64,000 nucleotides of DNA, from assembly GCA_965208385.1 (NCBI GenBank), contig CBDBOO010000050.1, forward strand, positions 62,001 to 126,000, written 5' to 3'. Positions 45,237 through 54,114 of the stretch are shown piece after piece (position 1 is the stretch's first letter; each line of letters opens with the position of its first letter). The notes below the pieces were generated by a model. It had not been told where the DNA came from, searched no databases, and saw only the letters and a program-made list of their open reading frames with translations. A program made the translations under genes and the position numbers. This DNA is from Endozoicomonas sp965208385 (GTDB taxonomy: Bacteria; Pseudomonadota; Gammaproteobacteria; Pseudomonadales; Endozoicomonadaceae).

Positions 45237-46238
45237 TTAAGCAGAAATCTTATCGTCGCCCTTTAAACTGGCTGGCGGCCAGTTATCGAGACGCATACCC
45301 AGACTCAAACCACGTGAGGCCAGAACATCTTTAATTTCAGTTAAAGACTTCTTACCCAGATTCGGGGTTTTGAGTAGCTCAACTTCTGTACGCTGGATCA
45401 AATCACCAATGTAGTAGATGTTCTCTGCCTTCAGGCAGTTCGCACTACGAACGGTCAGCTCAAGATCGTCAACCGGACGGAGAAGAATCGGATCAACTTC
45501 ATCTTCTTCTTTAACCGGTTCTGGCTCAGCCTCACCTTCCAGATCAACGAATACGGCCAACTGCTGCTGCAGGATGGTAGCAGCACGACGAATGGCTTCA
45601 TCAGGATCCAGAGTTCCATTGGTTTCTAAATCGATAACCAGCTTGTCGAGATCGGTACGCTGCTCAACACGAGCACTGTCTACGACATAGGAAACACGGT
45701 ACACAGGGCTGTAGGTGGAATCCAGCTGAAGACGGCCAATAGCACGAGTTTCCTCTTCGTCTTGACGACGGCTTTCGGCTGATTCGTAACCGCGGCCACG
45801 AGCGATCTTCAGCTTCATGTTCAGCTCGCCCTTGTCATTCATATGAGCAATAACATGCTCAGGATTCATGATTTCAACATCATGATCCAGCTGAATGTCA
45901 GCTGCAGTAACCACGCCCTGTCCCTTTTTCGTCAGGGTCAGTGTGACGTCGTCACGACCGGTCATACAAATGGCCAGGCCTTTCAGGTTAAGCAGGATTT
46001 CAATAACATCTTCCTGCACGCCATCTATCGCACTGTACTCATGTTGCACACCGTCGATTTCTACCTCTGTCACGGCACAGCCGGGCATAGAGGACAAAAG
46101 AATACGACGCAACGCATTACCCAGGGTATGTCCGAAACCACGTTCCAGTGGCTCAAGAGTAACCTTAGCGCGTGTCAGGCTAATTTCCTCAACATCAATA
46201 TGTCGAGGAGTTAGAAATTCAGTAACCGAATTCTGCAT
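45237..46238 (-). CDS. rpoA: RNA polymerase alpha subunit
   Basis: 333 residues. The N-terminal domain for dimerisation contains GFGHTLGNALRRILLSSMPG, the site where beta and beta' assemble; the C-terminal domain begins near 245 with LTVRSANCLKAENIYYIGDL, including the DNA-binding arginine and asparagine that contact UP elements and activators, and ends with TPNLGKKSLTEIKDVL. It is between rpsD and rplQ, as usual. Confidence 0.98.
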   Translation of the reverse strand: MQNSVTEFLTPRHIDVEEISLTRAKVTLEPLERGFGHTLGNALRRILLSSMPGCAVTEVEIDGVQHEYSAIDGVQEDVIEILLNLKGLAICMTGRDDVTLTLTKKGQGVVTAADIQLDHDVEIMNPEHVIAHMNDKGELNMKLKIARGRGYESAESRRQDEEETRAIGRLQLDSTYSPVYRVSYVVDSARVEQRTDLDKLVIDLETNGTLDPDEAIRRAATILQQQLAVFVDLEGEAEPEPVKEEDEVDPILLRPVDDLELTVRSANCLKAENIYYIGDLIQRTEVELLKTPNLGKKSLTEIKDVLASRGLSLGMRLDNWPPASLKGDDKISA

Positions 46239-46269
46239 GGATGTAACACCCCACCTAACTGTCTATCCC

Positions 46270-46890
46270 TTACTTGGAGTACAGCTCGACGATCAAATTT
46301 TCGTTGATATCGGCCGCCAGATCACTCCGCTCGGGCAGCACCTTGAAGACACCTTCTTTTTTCTTGGCATCTACTTCTACCCATGTGGAAAAACCACGCT
46401 GAGCAGCAAGTTCAAGAGCTGCATTGATACGCAGCTGGTTTTGTGCCTTCTCACGAATGGCAACAACATCACCAGGAGCAACCTTATAAGAAGGGATGTT
46501 CACGGTCTTACCATTGACAGTGATAGCCTTGTGGCTAACCAGCTGACGTGCTTCTGCACGGGTAGAGCCGAATCCCATGCGATAAACTACATTATCAAGG
46601 CGAGTCTCCAGAAGTTGCAACAGGTTTGAGCCTGTAGCACCCTTCAGACGATCAGCTTCCTTGTAGTAGTTACGGAACTGCTTTTCCAGTACACCGTAGA
46701 TACGACGAACTTTCTGCTTCTCCCGAAGCTGCACACCGTAGTCGGACAAACGACCACGACGCTGGCCATGCTGACCAGGTGCGTTTTCTGCCTTGCACTT
46801 TGAATCGAGTGGACGGACACCGCTCTTCAAAAAGAGATCGGTTCCCTCACGACGAGACAACTTGCACTTAGGACCAATATATCTAGCCAT
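46270..46890 (-). CDS. rpsD: 30S ribosomal protein S4
   Basis: 206 residues, the long form without a zinc-finger cluster. MARYIGPKCKLSRREGTDLF at the start, S4 RNA-binding domain with RLDNVVYRMGFGSTRAEARQ. A primary 16S assembly protein, and in E. coli the translational repressor of the alpha operon acting at the rpsM start. Confidence 0.98.
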   Translation of the reverse strand: MARYIGPKCKLSRREGTDLFLKSGVRPLDSKCKAENAPGQHGQRRGRLSDYGVQLREKQKVRRIYGVLEKQFRNYYKEADRLKGATGSNLLQLLETRLDNVVYRMGFGSTRAEARQLVSHKAITVNGKTVNIPSYKVAPGDVVAIREKAQNQLRINAALELAAQRGFSTWVEVDAKKKEGVFKVLPERSDLAADINENLIVELYSK

Positions 46891-46906
46891 TTACACTGTC
46901 TCCTGC

Positions 46907-47296
46907 TTATACTCGACGCTTTTTAGGCGGACGGCAACCATTGTGTGGGATCGGCGTAACATCAGTGATGTTAGTGATCTTGTAACCACAAGCGTTGAGA
47001 GCACGGACAGCGGATTCACGGCCTGGTCCAGGCCCCTTCACACAAACGTCCAGATTCTTCAGACCATACTCAGCGGCTGCACGTCCGGCACGCTCAGCTG
47101 CAACCTGTGCAGCAAAGGGTGTACTTTTACGGGAACCACGGAAGCCGGAGCCACCTGCAGTTGCCCAGGACAATGCATTACCCTGGCGGTCGGTAATTGT
47201 CACGATAGTGTTGTTAAAAGAAGCGTGGATATGGGCGATGCCATCCACTACTGTCTTTTTAACCTTCTTACGTGTACGAGTACCTGGCTTTGCCAT
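46907..47296 (-). CDS. rpsK: 30S ribosomal protein S11
   Basis: 129 residues. VDGIAHIHASFNNTIVTITD and the C-terminal VTPIPHNGCRPPKKRRV are diagnostic; the Asn of HNGC is the known isoaspartate site. It forms part of the platform near the mRNA exit. It is 16 bases upstream of rpsD. Confidence 0.98.
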   Translation of the reverse strand: MAKPGTRTRKKVKKTVVDGIAHIHASFNNTIVTITDRQGNALSWATAGGSGFRGSRKSTPFAAQVAAERAGRAAAEYGLKNLDVCVKGPGPGRESAVRALNACGYKITNITDVTPIPHNGCRPPKKRRV

Positions 47297-47347
47297 ATCA
47301 GAACAAATCCTGTATCAATCGAAGATCGAAGCTATCAAGCAACAATC

Positions 47348-47704
47348 TTACTTGCGAATCGGTTTGCGCGGACCCTTACGAGTACGAGCATTAGTCTTGG
47401 AGCGCTGACCACGAACAGGCAGACTGCGACGGTGGCGAATACCACGGTAGCAACCCAGATCCATGAGGCGCTTGATGTTCATGCTGATTTCACGACGAAG
47501 ATCACCTTCAGTATTCAGGTGTGTAACTTCACCACGCAGAGCTTCCAGTTGCTCTTCGCTCAAATCAGACACTTTGGCAGACGGGCTAACGCCAGCGGTA
47601 GTACACAGTTTTAGAGCTGTGGTTTTACCTATACCAAAAATGTAGGTCAACGAGATAACGGCATGTTTGTTATCCGGAATGTTGACGCCAGCAATACGGG
47701 CCAT
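47348..47704 (-). CDS. rpsM: 30S ribosomal protein S13
   Basis: 118 residues. MARIAGVNIPDNKHAVISLT, then IFGIGKTTALKLC and the basic end ARTRKGPRKPIRK that reaches the P-site tRNA. First gene of the alpha operon; its leader is the place of S4 translational control in E. coli. Confidence 0.98.
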   Translation of the reverse strand: MARIAGVNIPDNKHAVISLTYIFGIGKTTALKLCTTAGVSPSAKVSDLSEEQLEALRGEVTHLNTEGDLRREISMNIKRLMDLGCYRGIRHRRSLPVRGQRSKTNARTRKGPRKPIRK

Positions 47705-48029
47705 TCAATCGTCTCCGTTATTACATTTACCGTGCAATCAGTTATTCACTTCAAAAACCAGTAAATAGTAGCTGACTCACGTCACCATGACAAAAACTGA
47801 TCATTTTATTGACCAGAAACCTTTCACATGGCTGTTTTCATCCTGCCGCTCAGATGATCCGAAGATCAAAAAGAGTCAGGTTTATTTACAACAGGTCGAA
47901 AAGCGGAAATTCTAATCCTCTATTCGATAAAACACAACCGTTCATGTAAACATGAACGGTTGTTTTTGCCTGAAGCCACATTAGGCCAGAACATACACCC
48001 CTGGGAAATCCGTAGATTTCCCGTAGGTA
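47705..48029 (-). promoter_or_regulatory. spc-alpha operon boundary region
   Basis: No gene. It holds the terminator after rpmJ (47934-47963) and then about 230 bases that should carry the alpha operon promoter and the leader with the S4-binding structure. I could not fold the S4 pseudoknot by eye. Confidence 0.5.
47934..47963. terminator. Bidirectional terminator after rpmJ
   Basis: Perfect 13-bp arms ACAACCGTTCATG (47934-47946) and CATGAACGGTTGT (47951-47963), loop TAAA, with T tracts following on both strands. It ends the spc operon on the minus strand, 67 bases beyond the rpmJ stop. Confidence 0.9.
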
Positions 48030-48143
48030 TTAGCCCTGACGTTGTTTGTGACGTGGCTCAGGACAGATCACCCGCACAGTACCCTTGCGCTTGATGATTT
48101 TGCAGTTGCGGCAAATTCTCTTCACCGACGCACGTACTTTCAT
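48030..48143 (-). CDS. rpmJ: 50S ribosomal protein L36
   Basis: 37 residues, start ATG at 48143 and stop TAA at 48030-48032. MKVRASVKRICRNCKIIKRK, then VRVICPEPRHKQRQG: the zinc-binding (C+) form, with Cys11, Cys14, Cys27 and His32. It lies between secY and the terminator, as in other gammaproteobacterial spc operons. Confidence 0.97.
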   Translation of the reverse strand: MKVRASVKRICRNCKIIKRKGTVRVICPEPRHKQRQG

Positions 48144-48174
48144 AACTTTCTCCGCAATCGTTGCAGAACCTGGC

Positions 48175-49500
48175 TTAGCGGATTAATCCACCACCACCAT
48201 AGCCCTTAAGATTGGATTTTTTCAGCAGTGACTCATACTGATTAGACATCAGATGTGACTGAACCTGAGCCATGGTATCCATGACTACAACTACCACGAT
48301 CAGCAAACTGGTACCACCCAGATAGAACGGCACATTGGCCGAAATTACCAGGAACTGTGGCAACAAGGATACCGCTGTCATGTAGAGGGCACCGAACATG
48401 GTCAGTCGAGTCAGAACACCATCTATGTATCGTGCAGACTGCTCACCAGGACGAATCCCGGGAATGAATGCACCTGACTTCTTCAGATTATCTGCAACAT
48501 CCTTCGGATTGAAGACAAGCGCAGTATAGAAGAAACAGAAAAAGACGATGCCCGCCGAGAACAATATGATGTTCAGAGGCTGACCAGGACCCATTGCCAG
48601 CGCAATATCCTGCAACCATTCCATGCCCTCACCCTGACCGAACCACTGCGCAATAGACGCAGGGAACAACAACAGGCTAGAGGCAAAGATAGCAGGGATT
48701 ACACCAGCCATATTCACTTTCAATGGCAAATGACTGCTTTGCGCCGCAAATACCTTCCGACCTTGCTGTCGCTTGGCGTAATTTACGGTTATACGACGCT
48801 GGCCCCGTTCGATAAAGACCACAAATGCGATAATGGCGACAGCCAGCAAGGCGACAGCCAAAAGAGCCAGAATGTTAATATCACCCTGACGTGCGGACTC
48901 GAAAGAACGCACAATCGCACCCGGCAGACCAGCGACAATACCTGCAAAGATGAGAATCGAAATACCGTTGCCGATTCCCCTCTCAGTCACTTGCTCCCCG
49001 AGCCACATCATAAAGACGGCACCGGTAACAAAAGTAACAACAGCTACAACATAAAAGCTGATGTCAGTACTGAAAGCGACACCCTGATTAGCCAATCCCA
49101 CGGTCATTCCCATGCCCTGCACAAGTGCAAGAGCAACGGTCAGATATCGAGTGTACTGACTAATCTTGCGACGTCCGGACTCACCTTCCTTTTTGAGTTG
49201 TTCCAGCTGGGGACTCACCGCACTCATTAGCTGAATGATGATGGACGCCGAAATATAAGGCATGATTCCGAGTGCTAGTACAGACATTCTTTCCAGCGCA
49301 CCGCCGGAAAACATGTTGAACAGACCCAGAATCGTACCCTCATTCTGCTGAAACATCCGAGCCAGGGCATCAGGGTTGATTCCTGGCACAGGTATATGCG
49401 CTCCGATCCTGTACACCAGGATCGCCAGAAACACGAACTTAACACGAGACCATAGCTCGTTTAAGCCGCTTTGATTCCCTACAGGTAATGTCTTAGCCAT
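48175..49500 (-). CDS. secY: Protein translocase channel subunit SecY
   Basis: 441 residues with ten membrane helices. Features: VFLAILVYRIGAHIPVPGIN near the start, LGIMPYISASIIIQLM (plug/lateral-gate region), GQRRITVNYAKRQQGRKV cytoplasmic loop, and PKDVADNLKKSGAFIPGIRP. It forms the Sec channel with SecE and SecG (secG is at 29075). It is between rplO and rpmJ and abuts rplO. Confidence 0.98.
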   Translation of the reverse strand: MAKTLPVGNQSGLNELWSRVKFVFLAILVYRIGAHIPVPGINPDALARMFQQNEGTILGLFNMFSGGALERMSVLALGIMPYISASIIIQLMSAVSPQLEQLKKEGESGRRKISQYTRYLTVALALVQGMGMTVGLANQGVAFSTDISFYVVAVVTFVTGAVFMMWLGEQVTERGIGNGISILIFAGIVAGLPGAIVRSFESARQGDINILALLAVALLAVAIIAFVVFIERGQRRITVNYAKRQQGRKVFAAQSSHLPLKVNMAGVIPAIFASSLLLFPASIAQWFGQGEGMEWLQDIALAMGPGQPLNIILFSAGIVFFCFFYTALVFNPKDVADNLKKSGAFIPGIRPGEQSARYIDGVLTRLTMFGALYMTAVSLLPQFLVISANVPFYLGGTSLLIVVVVVMDTMAQVQSHLMSNQYESLLKKSNLKGYGGGGLIR

Positions 49501-49935
49501 TTAGTCCTCGATCTTACCACCGGCAGCTTCAATAGCAGCACGGGCGCCTTTGGTAACAGCCAGACCTTTGATAGTAACAGCCTTGGCTAACTCGCCCGAC
49601 AGTACCACTTTGGCCCGCTGGATGCTACCGCCGATCAGGTCTGCAGCTTTCAATGCCGCCAGATCGATGATATCTGCTTCAACCTTGGCCAGTTCATGCA
49701 GACGAATCTCAGTAGAGAAACGCCCCTTGCGTGAACTAAAGCCGTATTTTGGCAGACGACGCTGCAATGGTTGCTGACCGCCTTCAAAACCAGGCTTGAC
49801 AGAACCACCGGAACGCGCTTTTTGACCTTTGTGGCCACGGCCGCCGGTCTTACCCAGACCAGAACCGATACCACGGCCAACACGTTTGCCCTCTTTACGG
49901 CTACCATCAGCCGGGCTCAGTGTATTCAGACGCAT
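49501..49935 (-). CDS. rplO: 50S ribosomal protein L15
   Basis: 144 residues. MRLNTLSPADGSRKEGKRVG then GIGSGLGKTGGRGHKGQKAR, the glycine-rich basic stretch of L15, and FEGGQQPLQRRLPKYGF. A late assembly protein of the 50S subunit. Directly follows rpmD. Confidence 0.98.
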   Translation of the reverse strand: MRLNTLSPADGSRKEGKRVGRGIGSGLGKTGGRGHKGQKARSGGSVKPGFEGGQQPLQRRLPKYGFSSRKGRFSTEIRLHELAKVEADIIDLAALKAADLIGGSIQRAKVVLSGELAKAVTIKGLAVTKGARAAIEAAGGKIED

Positions 49936-49936
49936 A

Positions 49937-50122
49937 TTATTCTCCTTCTACACGAACAAGGTAGTTAACCTTGTTGATCATGCCACGAACTGAAGGAGTA
50001 TCTTCTACTTCAACAGTGTGCCTGATTCGGCGCAGACCCAGACCCCGTACGCAAGCCTTGTGGCTTTCGAGGCGACCGCTGGTGCTCTTCAAGAGCGTCA
50101 CTTTGATCATCTTCTTAGCCAT
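49937..50122 (-). CDS. rpmD: 50S ribosomal protein L30
   Basis: 61 residues, the short bacterial L30: KVTLLKSTSGRLESHKACV and LGLRRIRHTVEVEDTPSVRG. It is three bases from rpsE and one from rplO. Confidence 0.97.
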   Translation of the reverse strand: MAKKMIKVTLLKSTSGRLESHKACVRGLGLRRIRHTVEVEDTPSVRGMINKVNYLVRVEGE

Positions 50123-50125
50123 GAC

Positions 50126-50635
50126 TTATCCCAGGATATCCTCAACAGACTTGCCACGCTTGGCAGCAACGCCCTCAGGAGAACGCATGTCGCGCAGACC
50201 TTTGAAAGTTGCACGAACAACGTTCACAGGGTTGGTTGAACCGTAGCATTTTGCCAGTACGTTATGCACACCAGCCACTTCCAGAACAGCACGCATTGCG
50301 CCACCGGCAATAACACCGGTACCCGCTGACGCAGGCTGCATATAAACCTTGGAAGCACCGTGACGCGCTTTTACAGGATACTGCAGGGTGTCACCATTCA
50401 GATCAACATTGATCATGTTGCGACGTGCAGCTTCCATTGCTTTCTGGATTGCGATAGGCACTTCACGCGCCTTACCACGACCAAAACCAACTTTTCCCTT
50501 GCCATCGCCAACTACAGTCAGTGCTGTGAAGCCAAAGATACGACCACCTTTCACCACTTTGGCTACTCGGTTAACTTGTACCAGCTTCTCAATCAGACCT
50601 TCGTCATTTTGACTCTTACGATCATCTCTTGCCAT
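50126..50635 (-). CDS. rpsE: 30S ribosomal protein S5
   Basis: 169 residues. Double-stranded-RNA-binding N-terminal domain with VVKGGRIFGFTALTVVGDGK and GFGRGKAREVPIAIQKA, then GTGVIAGGAMRAVLEVAGV and the end RGKSVEDILG. It affects decoding accuracy and spectinomycin response. Spc operon order rplR-rpsE-rpmD. Confidence 0.98.
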   Translation of the reverse strand: MARDDRKSQNDEGLIEKLVQVNRVAKVVKGGRIFGFTALTVVGDGKGKVGFGRGKAREVPIAIQKAMEAARRNMINVDLNGDTLQYPVKARHGASKVYMQPASAGTGVIAGGAMRAVLEVAGVHNVLAKCYGSTNPVNVVRATFKGLRDMRSPEGVAAKRGKSVEDILG

Positions 50636-50646
50636 GATGCCTACCC

Positions 50647-50997
50647 TCAGAATTCCAGACCGGCTTCACGGGCAGCATCGGCGAGAGCCTTAACACGACC
50701 GTGATATTTGAAACCAGAGCGATCAAATGACACTTTGGTTATCCCTGCAGCCTTGGCGCGCTCAGCAATCAGAGCACCCACCTTTTTAGCCGCATCCACG
50801 TTACCGGTAGCATCGCTACGCAGCTCTTTCTCTACAGTAGAGGCCGTCACCAATACTTTTTCGCCCTGTGGAGCGATAACCTGCGCATAGATGTGGCGAG
50901 GCGTACGATGAATACTCAGTCGTACAGCGCCCAGTTCACGCATCTTTACCCTTGCACGAAGGGCACGGCGCAGGCGAGAAGATTTTTTGTCCATCAT
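50647..50997 (-). CDS. rplR: 50S ribosomal protein L18
   Basis: 116 residues. Basic N terminus followed by RLSIHRTPRHIYAQVIAPQG, KVSFDRSGFKYHGRVKALAD and AAREAGLEF, typical of the 5S rRNA-binding L18. Confidence 0.98.
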   Translation of the reverse strand: MMDKKSSRLRRALRARVKMRELGAVRLSIHRTPRHIYAQVIAPQGEKVLVTASTVEKELRSDATGNVDAAKKVGALIAERAKAAGITKVSFDRSGFKYHGRVKALADAAREAGLEF

Positions 50998-51011
50998 GAT
51001 CTCACCCTACC

Positions 51012-51545
51012 TTACTTTTTCTTGGCTTCTTTGCGACGAACATGTTCGTCAGCATAGCGGACACCTTTGCCTTTATACGGCTCAGGACGACGGAATTCAC
51101 GGATTTCCGCTGCAACCTGTCCAACCAGCTGCTTATCGATACCCTTAATCAGGATCTCGGTCTGGCTTGGAGTTTCCGCAGTCACACCTTCCGGCAAAGC
51201 ATACTCAACCGGATGGGAGAAGCCCAGGTTCAGGTTCAGGGTTTTACCCTTGGCTTGCGCACGGTAACCGACACCAACCAACTGCAACTTCTTCTGGAAG
51301 CCCGTGGTGACGCCGTTAACCATGTTATTGATCAGCGCGCGGGTAGTACCGGCCAGAGCACGAGAGTGCTTGGCTCCATCACGTGGAACGAAAGTCAGAG
51401 CACTATCTTCCTGACTTACGACAACGTTCGAATGAACGTCCAGTTCCAGCTGACCCTTAGAACCTTTAATGACAATGTTCTGGCCATTCTGCTTAATCTC
51501 TACACCAGCAGGGATTACAACAGGGCTTTTGGCTACTCGAGACAT
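51012..51545 (-). CDS. rplF: 50S ribosomal protein L6
   Basis: 177 residues, two L6 domains. MSRVAKSPVVIPAGVEIKQN, LINNMVNGVTTGFQKKLQLV, GVGYRAQAKGKTLNLNLGFS and the end YKGKGVRYADEHVRRKEAKK. It lies near the factor-binding site. Confidence 0.98.
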   Translation of the reverse strand: MSRVAKSPVVIPAGVEIKQNGQNIVIKGSKGQLELDVHSNVVVSQEDSALTFVPRDGAKHSRALAGTTRALINNMVNGVTTGFQKKLQLVGVGYRAQAKGKTLNLNLGFSHPVEYALPEGVTAETPSQTEILIKGIDKQLVGQVAAEIREFRRPEPYKGKGVRYADEHVRRKEAKKK

Positions 51546-51557
51546 GTTACCCCTCCC

Positions 51558-51950
51558 CTAGAATACGGTGCACAGAACTTCGCCACCAACACCGGCTGCG
51601 CGAGCAGCACGATCGGTCATAACACCCTTGTTGGTGGAGACGATAGCGATACCCAGACCGCCGTTTACCTTAGGCAAAGCTTCCTTTCCTGCGTAGTTAC
51701 GCAGACCAGGACGACTTGCACGCTTCAGGTTTTCAATAACCGGTTTGCCTTCGTAATACTTAAGGTCAATGACTAAATCAACCTTAGTTTCACCTTCAAC
51801 ACGAAAGTTGCCGATGAAGCCTTCCTCTTTTAAAACCCTGGCTACTGCAACCTTGATTTTTGAGGATGGCATGCTGACAGAGCCATGCTCTGACATTTGG
51901 GCATTACGGATACGAGTTAGCATATCTGCTAACGGGTCCTGCATACTCAT
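51558..51950 (-). CDS. rpsH: 30S ribosomal protein S8
   Basis: 130 residues. MSMQDPLADMLTRIRNAQMS at the start and GIAIVSTNKGVMTDRAARAA GVGGEVLC at the end are diagnostic. In E. coli S8 is the translational repressor of the spc operon, acting at the rplE start. Confidence 0.98.
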   Translation of the reverse strand: MSMQDPLADMLTRIRNAQMSEHGSVSMPSSKIKVAVARVLKEEGFIGNFRVEGETKVDLVIDLKYYEGKPVIENLKRASRPGLRNYAGKEALPKVNGGLGIAIVSTNKGVMTDRAARAAGVGGEVLCTVF

Positions 51951-51979
51951 TTTCTATATCTCCCGAAGATGAATTGCGT

Positions 51980-52285
51980 TTACCAGCTGGCCTTAACCAG
52001 ACCTGGAACATCGCCACGCATGGCGGCTTCACGCAGTTTGATACGGCTCAGGCCGAACTTGCGCAGAACACCGTGTGGACGACCGGTAATACGACAGCGG
52101 TTACGCTGACGTGCCGGACTTGCATCACGTGGCTGCTTCTGCAGTGCAACCTGGGCATCCCAACGCTCATCTTCAGTGCTGTTAGGATTACTAATTACAG
52201 CTTTCAGCTGCGCGCGCTTTTCAGCATATTTGGCAACGGTGCGCTGACGCTTCAACTCCCGCTGCTTCATGGATACTTTTGCCAT
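51980..52285 (-). CDS. rpsN: 30S ribosomal protein S14
   Basis: 101 residues, the long zinc-free form. KVSMKQRELKRQRTVAKYAE at the start and NRCRITGRPHGVLRKFGLSR, with no CxxC pairs. It lies between rplE and rpsH. Confidence 0.98.
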   Translation of the reverse strand: MAKVSMKQRELKRQRTVAKYAEKRAQLKAVISNPNSTEDERWDAQVALQKQPRDASPARQRNRCRITGRPHGVLRKFGLSRIKLREAAMRGDVPGLVKASW

Positions 52286-52301
52286 AAAACTCGTACCTGT
52301 A

Positions 52302-52841
52302 TCAGTTACGGAAAGGGAAATCGAAAGCCTTCAGCAATGCACGGCCTTCATCGTCATTCTTTGCAGTGGTGGTCAATGTAATGTCCATACCGCGCAGAGT
52401 GTCAATTTTGTCATAATCAACTTCAGGGAAGATGATCTGTTCCTTAACGCCCATACTGTAGTTGCCACGACCATCAAAGGACTTGGCATTCAGACCACGG
52501 AAGTCACGAACACGCGGCAGAGCAATCTCTACCAGACGTTCCAGGAACTCATACATGCGTTCGCTACGCAGAGTTACCTTGACACCGATTGGCCAATCTT
52601 CACGAACCTTGAAGCCCGCAACAGATTTCCGAGCTTTGGTAACAACCGCTTTTTGACCAGCGATTTTTTCCATGTCGGCAACAGCATGCTCGATAACTTT
52701 CTTGTCACCAATCGCTTCACCTACACCCATGTTCAGGGTGATTTTGGTGATGCGTGGAACTTCATGAACATTTTTCACACCCAGCTCTTCTTTAAGCTTG
52801 GGCAGAACTTCGTCATGAAATTTAGTTTTGTAATTTGCCAT
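52302..52841 (-). CDS. rplE: 50S ribosomal protein L5
   Basis: 179 residues starting at the second of two adjacent ATG codons, seven bases after AAGGGG; the first is only four bases away. KLKEELGVKNVHEVPRITKI, TLNMGVGEAIGDKKV and LRSERMYEFLERLVEIALPR are family features. It binds 5S rRNA. The start region corresponds to the S8 repressor site of E. coli. Confidence 0.97.
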   Translation of the reverse strand: MANYKTKFHDEVLPKLKEELGVKNVHEVPRITKITLNMGVGEAIGDKKVIEHAVADMEKIAGQKAVVTKARKSVAGFKVREDWPIGVKVTLRSERMYEFLERLVEIALPRVRDFRGLNAKSFDGRGNYSMGVKEQIIFPEVDYDKIDTLRGMDITLTTTAKNDDEGRALLKAFDFPFRN

Positions 52842-52851
52842 CATTCACCCC

Positions 52852-53166
52852 TTACGCGTCAACAGGCTTGCCGTTAGACTTGAACACGCGCTGTTTTTTG
52901 CCGTCTTCGACAGCAATGCCAACACGGTCAGCCTTGTTGGTTTCAGGATTCAGAAGCGCAACATTGGAAGCCTGAATTGGCGCTTCCTGCTCTACGATTC
53001 CACCAGGGGTGCCCAGCATCGGGTTAGGCTTCTGGTGCTTCTTCATCATATTGATGCCAGAAACAACCAGCTTGCCGTCGGCCTGAACGGTTTGCACTTT
53101 ACCGCGCTTACCCTTGTCCTTGCCAGTAATTACGATGACTTCGTCATCACGACGGATCTTTTTCAT
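52852..53166 (-). CDS. rplX: 50S ribosomal protein L24
   Basis: 104 residues. KOW motif DEVIVITGKDKGKRGKVQTV near the N terminus, then VVSGINMMKKHQKPNP. It starts 50S assembly. It lies between rplN and rplE. Confidence 0.98.
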   Translation of the reverse strand: MKKIRRDDEVIVITGKDKGKRGKVQTVQADGKLVVSGINMMKKHQKPNPMLGTPGGIVEQEAPIQASNVALLNPETNKADRVGIAVEDGKKQRVFKSNGKPVDA

Positions 53167-53177
53167 AATCTGCTCCC

Positions 53178-53546
53178 TTACAGTACTTCTGGGGCCAGTG
53201 AGATAATCTTCATGAATTGCTCACCACGAAGTTCACGAGTCACCGGGCCAAAGATACGAGTACCGATAGGCTGATTGCTGGCATTCAAAAGAACAGCCGC
53301 ATTGCCATCGAACTTAATCAGGGAGCCATCTGGACGACGAACACCTTTACGGGTACGAACAACAACAGCGTTCATCACTTGGCCTTTTTTGACCTTACCG
53401 CGAGGAATTGCTTCCTTAACGGTAACTTTGATGATGTCACCTATGTGCGCGTAACGGCGATGGGACCCACCCAACACCTTTATACACTGAACTCGACGGG
53501 CGCCGCTGTTATCAGCGACTTCGAGTTGACTTTCTGTCTGGATCAT
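53178..53546 (-). CDS. rplN: 50S ribosomal protein L14
   Basis: 122 residues. MIQTESQLEVADNSGARRVQ, KVLGGSHRRYAHIGDIIKVT and VVVRTRKGVRRPDGSLIKFD, then RIFGPVTRELR. First gene of the spc operon. The 111-base gap before it holds a CCGGTT / AACCGG hairpin at about 53608-53627, at the S10-spc boundary. Confidence 0.98.
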   Translation of the reverse strand: MIQTESQLEVADNSGARRVQCIKVLGGSHRRYAHIGDIIKVTVKEAIPRGKVKKGQVMNAVVVRTRKGVRRPDGSLIKFDGNAAVLLNASNQPIGTRIFGPVTRELRGEQFMKIISLAPEVL

Positions 53547-53657
53547 TGCTTCTTCTCCAAGCCCAAACTGCAGACGGGTACTTGTGCCGACTTGCTGTAA
53601 ATTACACCGGTTCCGAAAAACCGGCTTTTATCCACCCAAGCCCAAAGTACCAAGGCC

Positions 53658-53921
53658 TTATATTTGAGTAGCACGCTCATCAATAGAAACAAGCTCAAAC
53701 GTCTTGCTCTTTGACAGAGGACGAGTCTCTTTAATGGTAACAACGTCGCCCATATGGCATTCGTTGTTCTCATCATGAGCGTGCAACTTGGTGGACCGCT
53801 TAACGATTTTACCGTAGAGCGGATGAGTTACCCGACGTTCAATGAGAACTGTGATGGTTTTATCCATCTTGTCACTCACTACTTTACCGGTCAGGGTACG
53901 GACTATTTTCGCTTCAGCCAT
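53658..53921 (-). CDS. rpsQ: 30S ribosomal protein S17
   Basis: 87 residues from the ATG at 53921, which lies one base after the rpmC stop with AGGT a few bases upstream; the in-frame GTG at 53930 falls inside rpmC. RTLTGKVVSDKMDKTITVLI, HPLYGKIVKRSTKLHAHDE and TRPLSKSKTFELV are diagnostic. Last gene of the S10 operon. Confidence 0.97.
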   Translation of the reverse strand: MAEAKIVRTLTGKVVSDKMDKTITVLIERRVTHPLYGKIVKRSTKLHAHDENNECHMGDVVTIKETRPLSKSKTFELVSIDERATQI

Positions 53922-53922
53922 C

Positions 53923-54114
53923 TTATGCACCTGCCTTGGCGTTCAGCACGGTTTTAATCCGGGCTATATCACGCTTCGACTGTTTCAGCAGATGGCTCTG
54001 ACTCAATTGGCCAGTAGCTTTCTGCATACGGTAATTAAACTGATCCCGCAGCAGAGAAAGAAGCTCTTCATTGAGCTCCTCTACAGACTTTTCACGCAGT
54101 TCAGCAGCATTCAT
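53923..54114 (-). CDS. rpmC: 50S ribosomal protein L29
   Basis: 63 residues from the ATG at 54114, whose A is the last base of the rplP TGA stop (TGATG overlap), indicating translational coupling; the GTG one codon earlier is not needed. NAAELREKSVEELNEELLSL and RMQKATGQLSQSH are the L29 helices. It lies at the tunnel exit next to L23. Confidence 0.97.
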   Translation of the reverse strand: MNAAELREKSVEELNEELLSLLRDQFNYRMQKATGQLSQSHLLKQSKRDIARIKTVLNAKAGA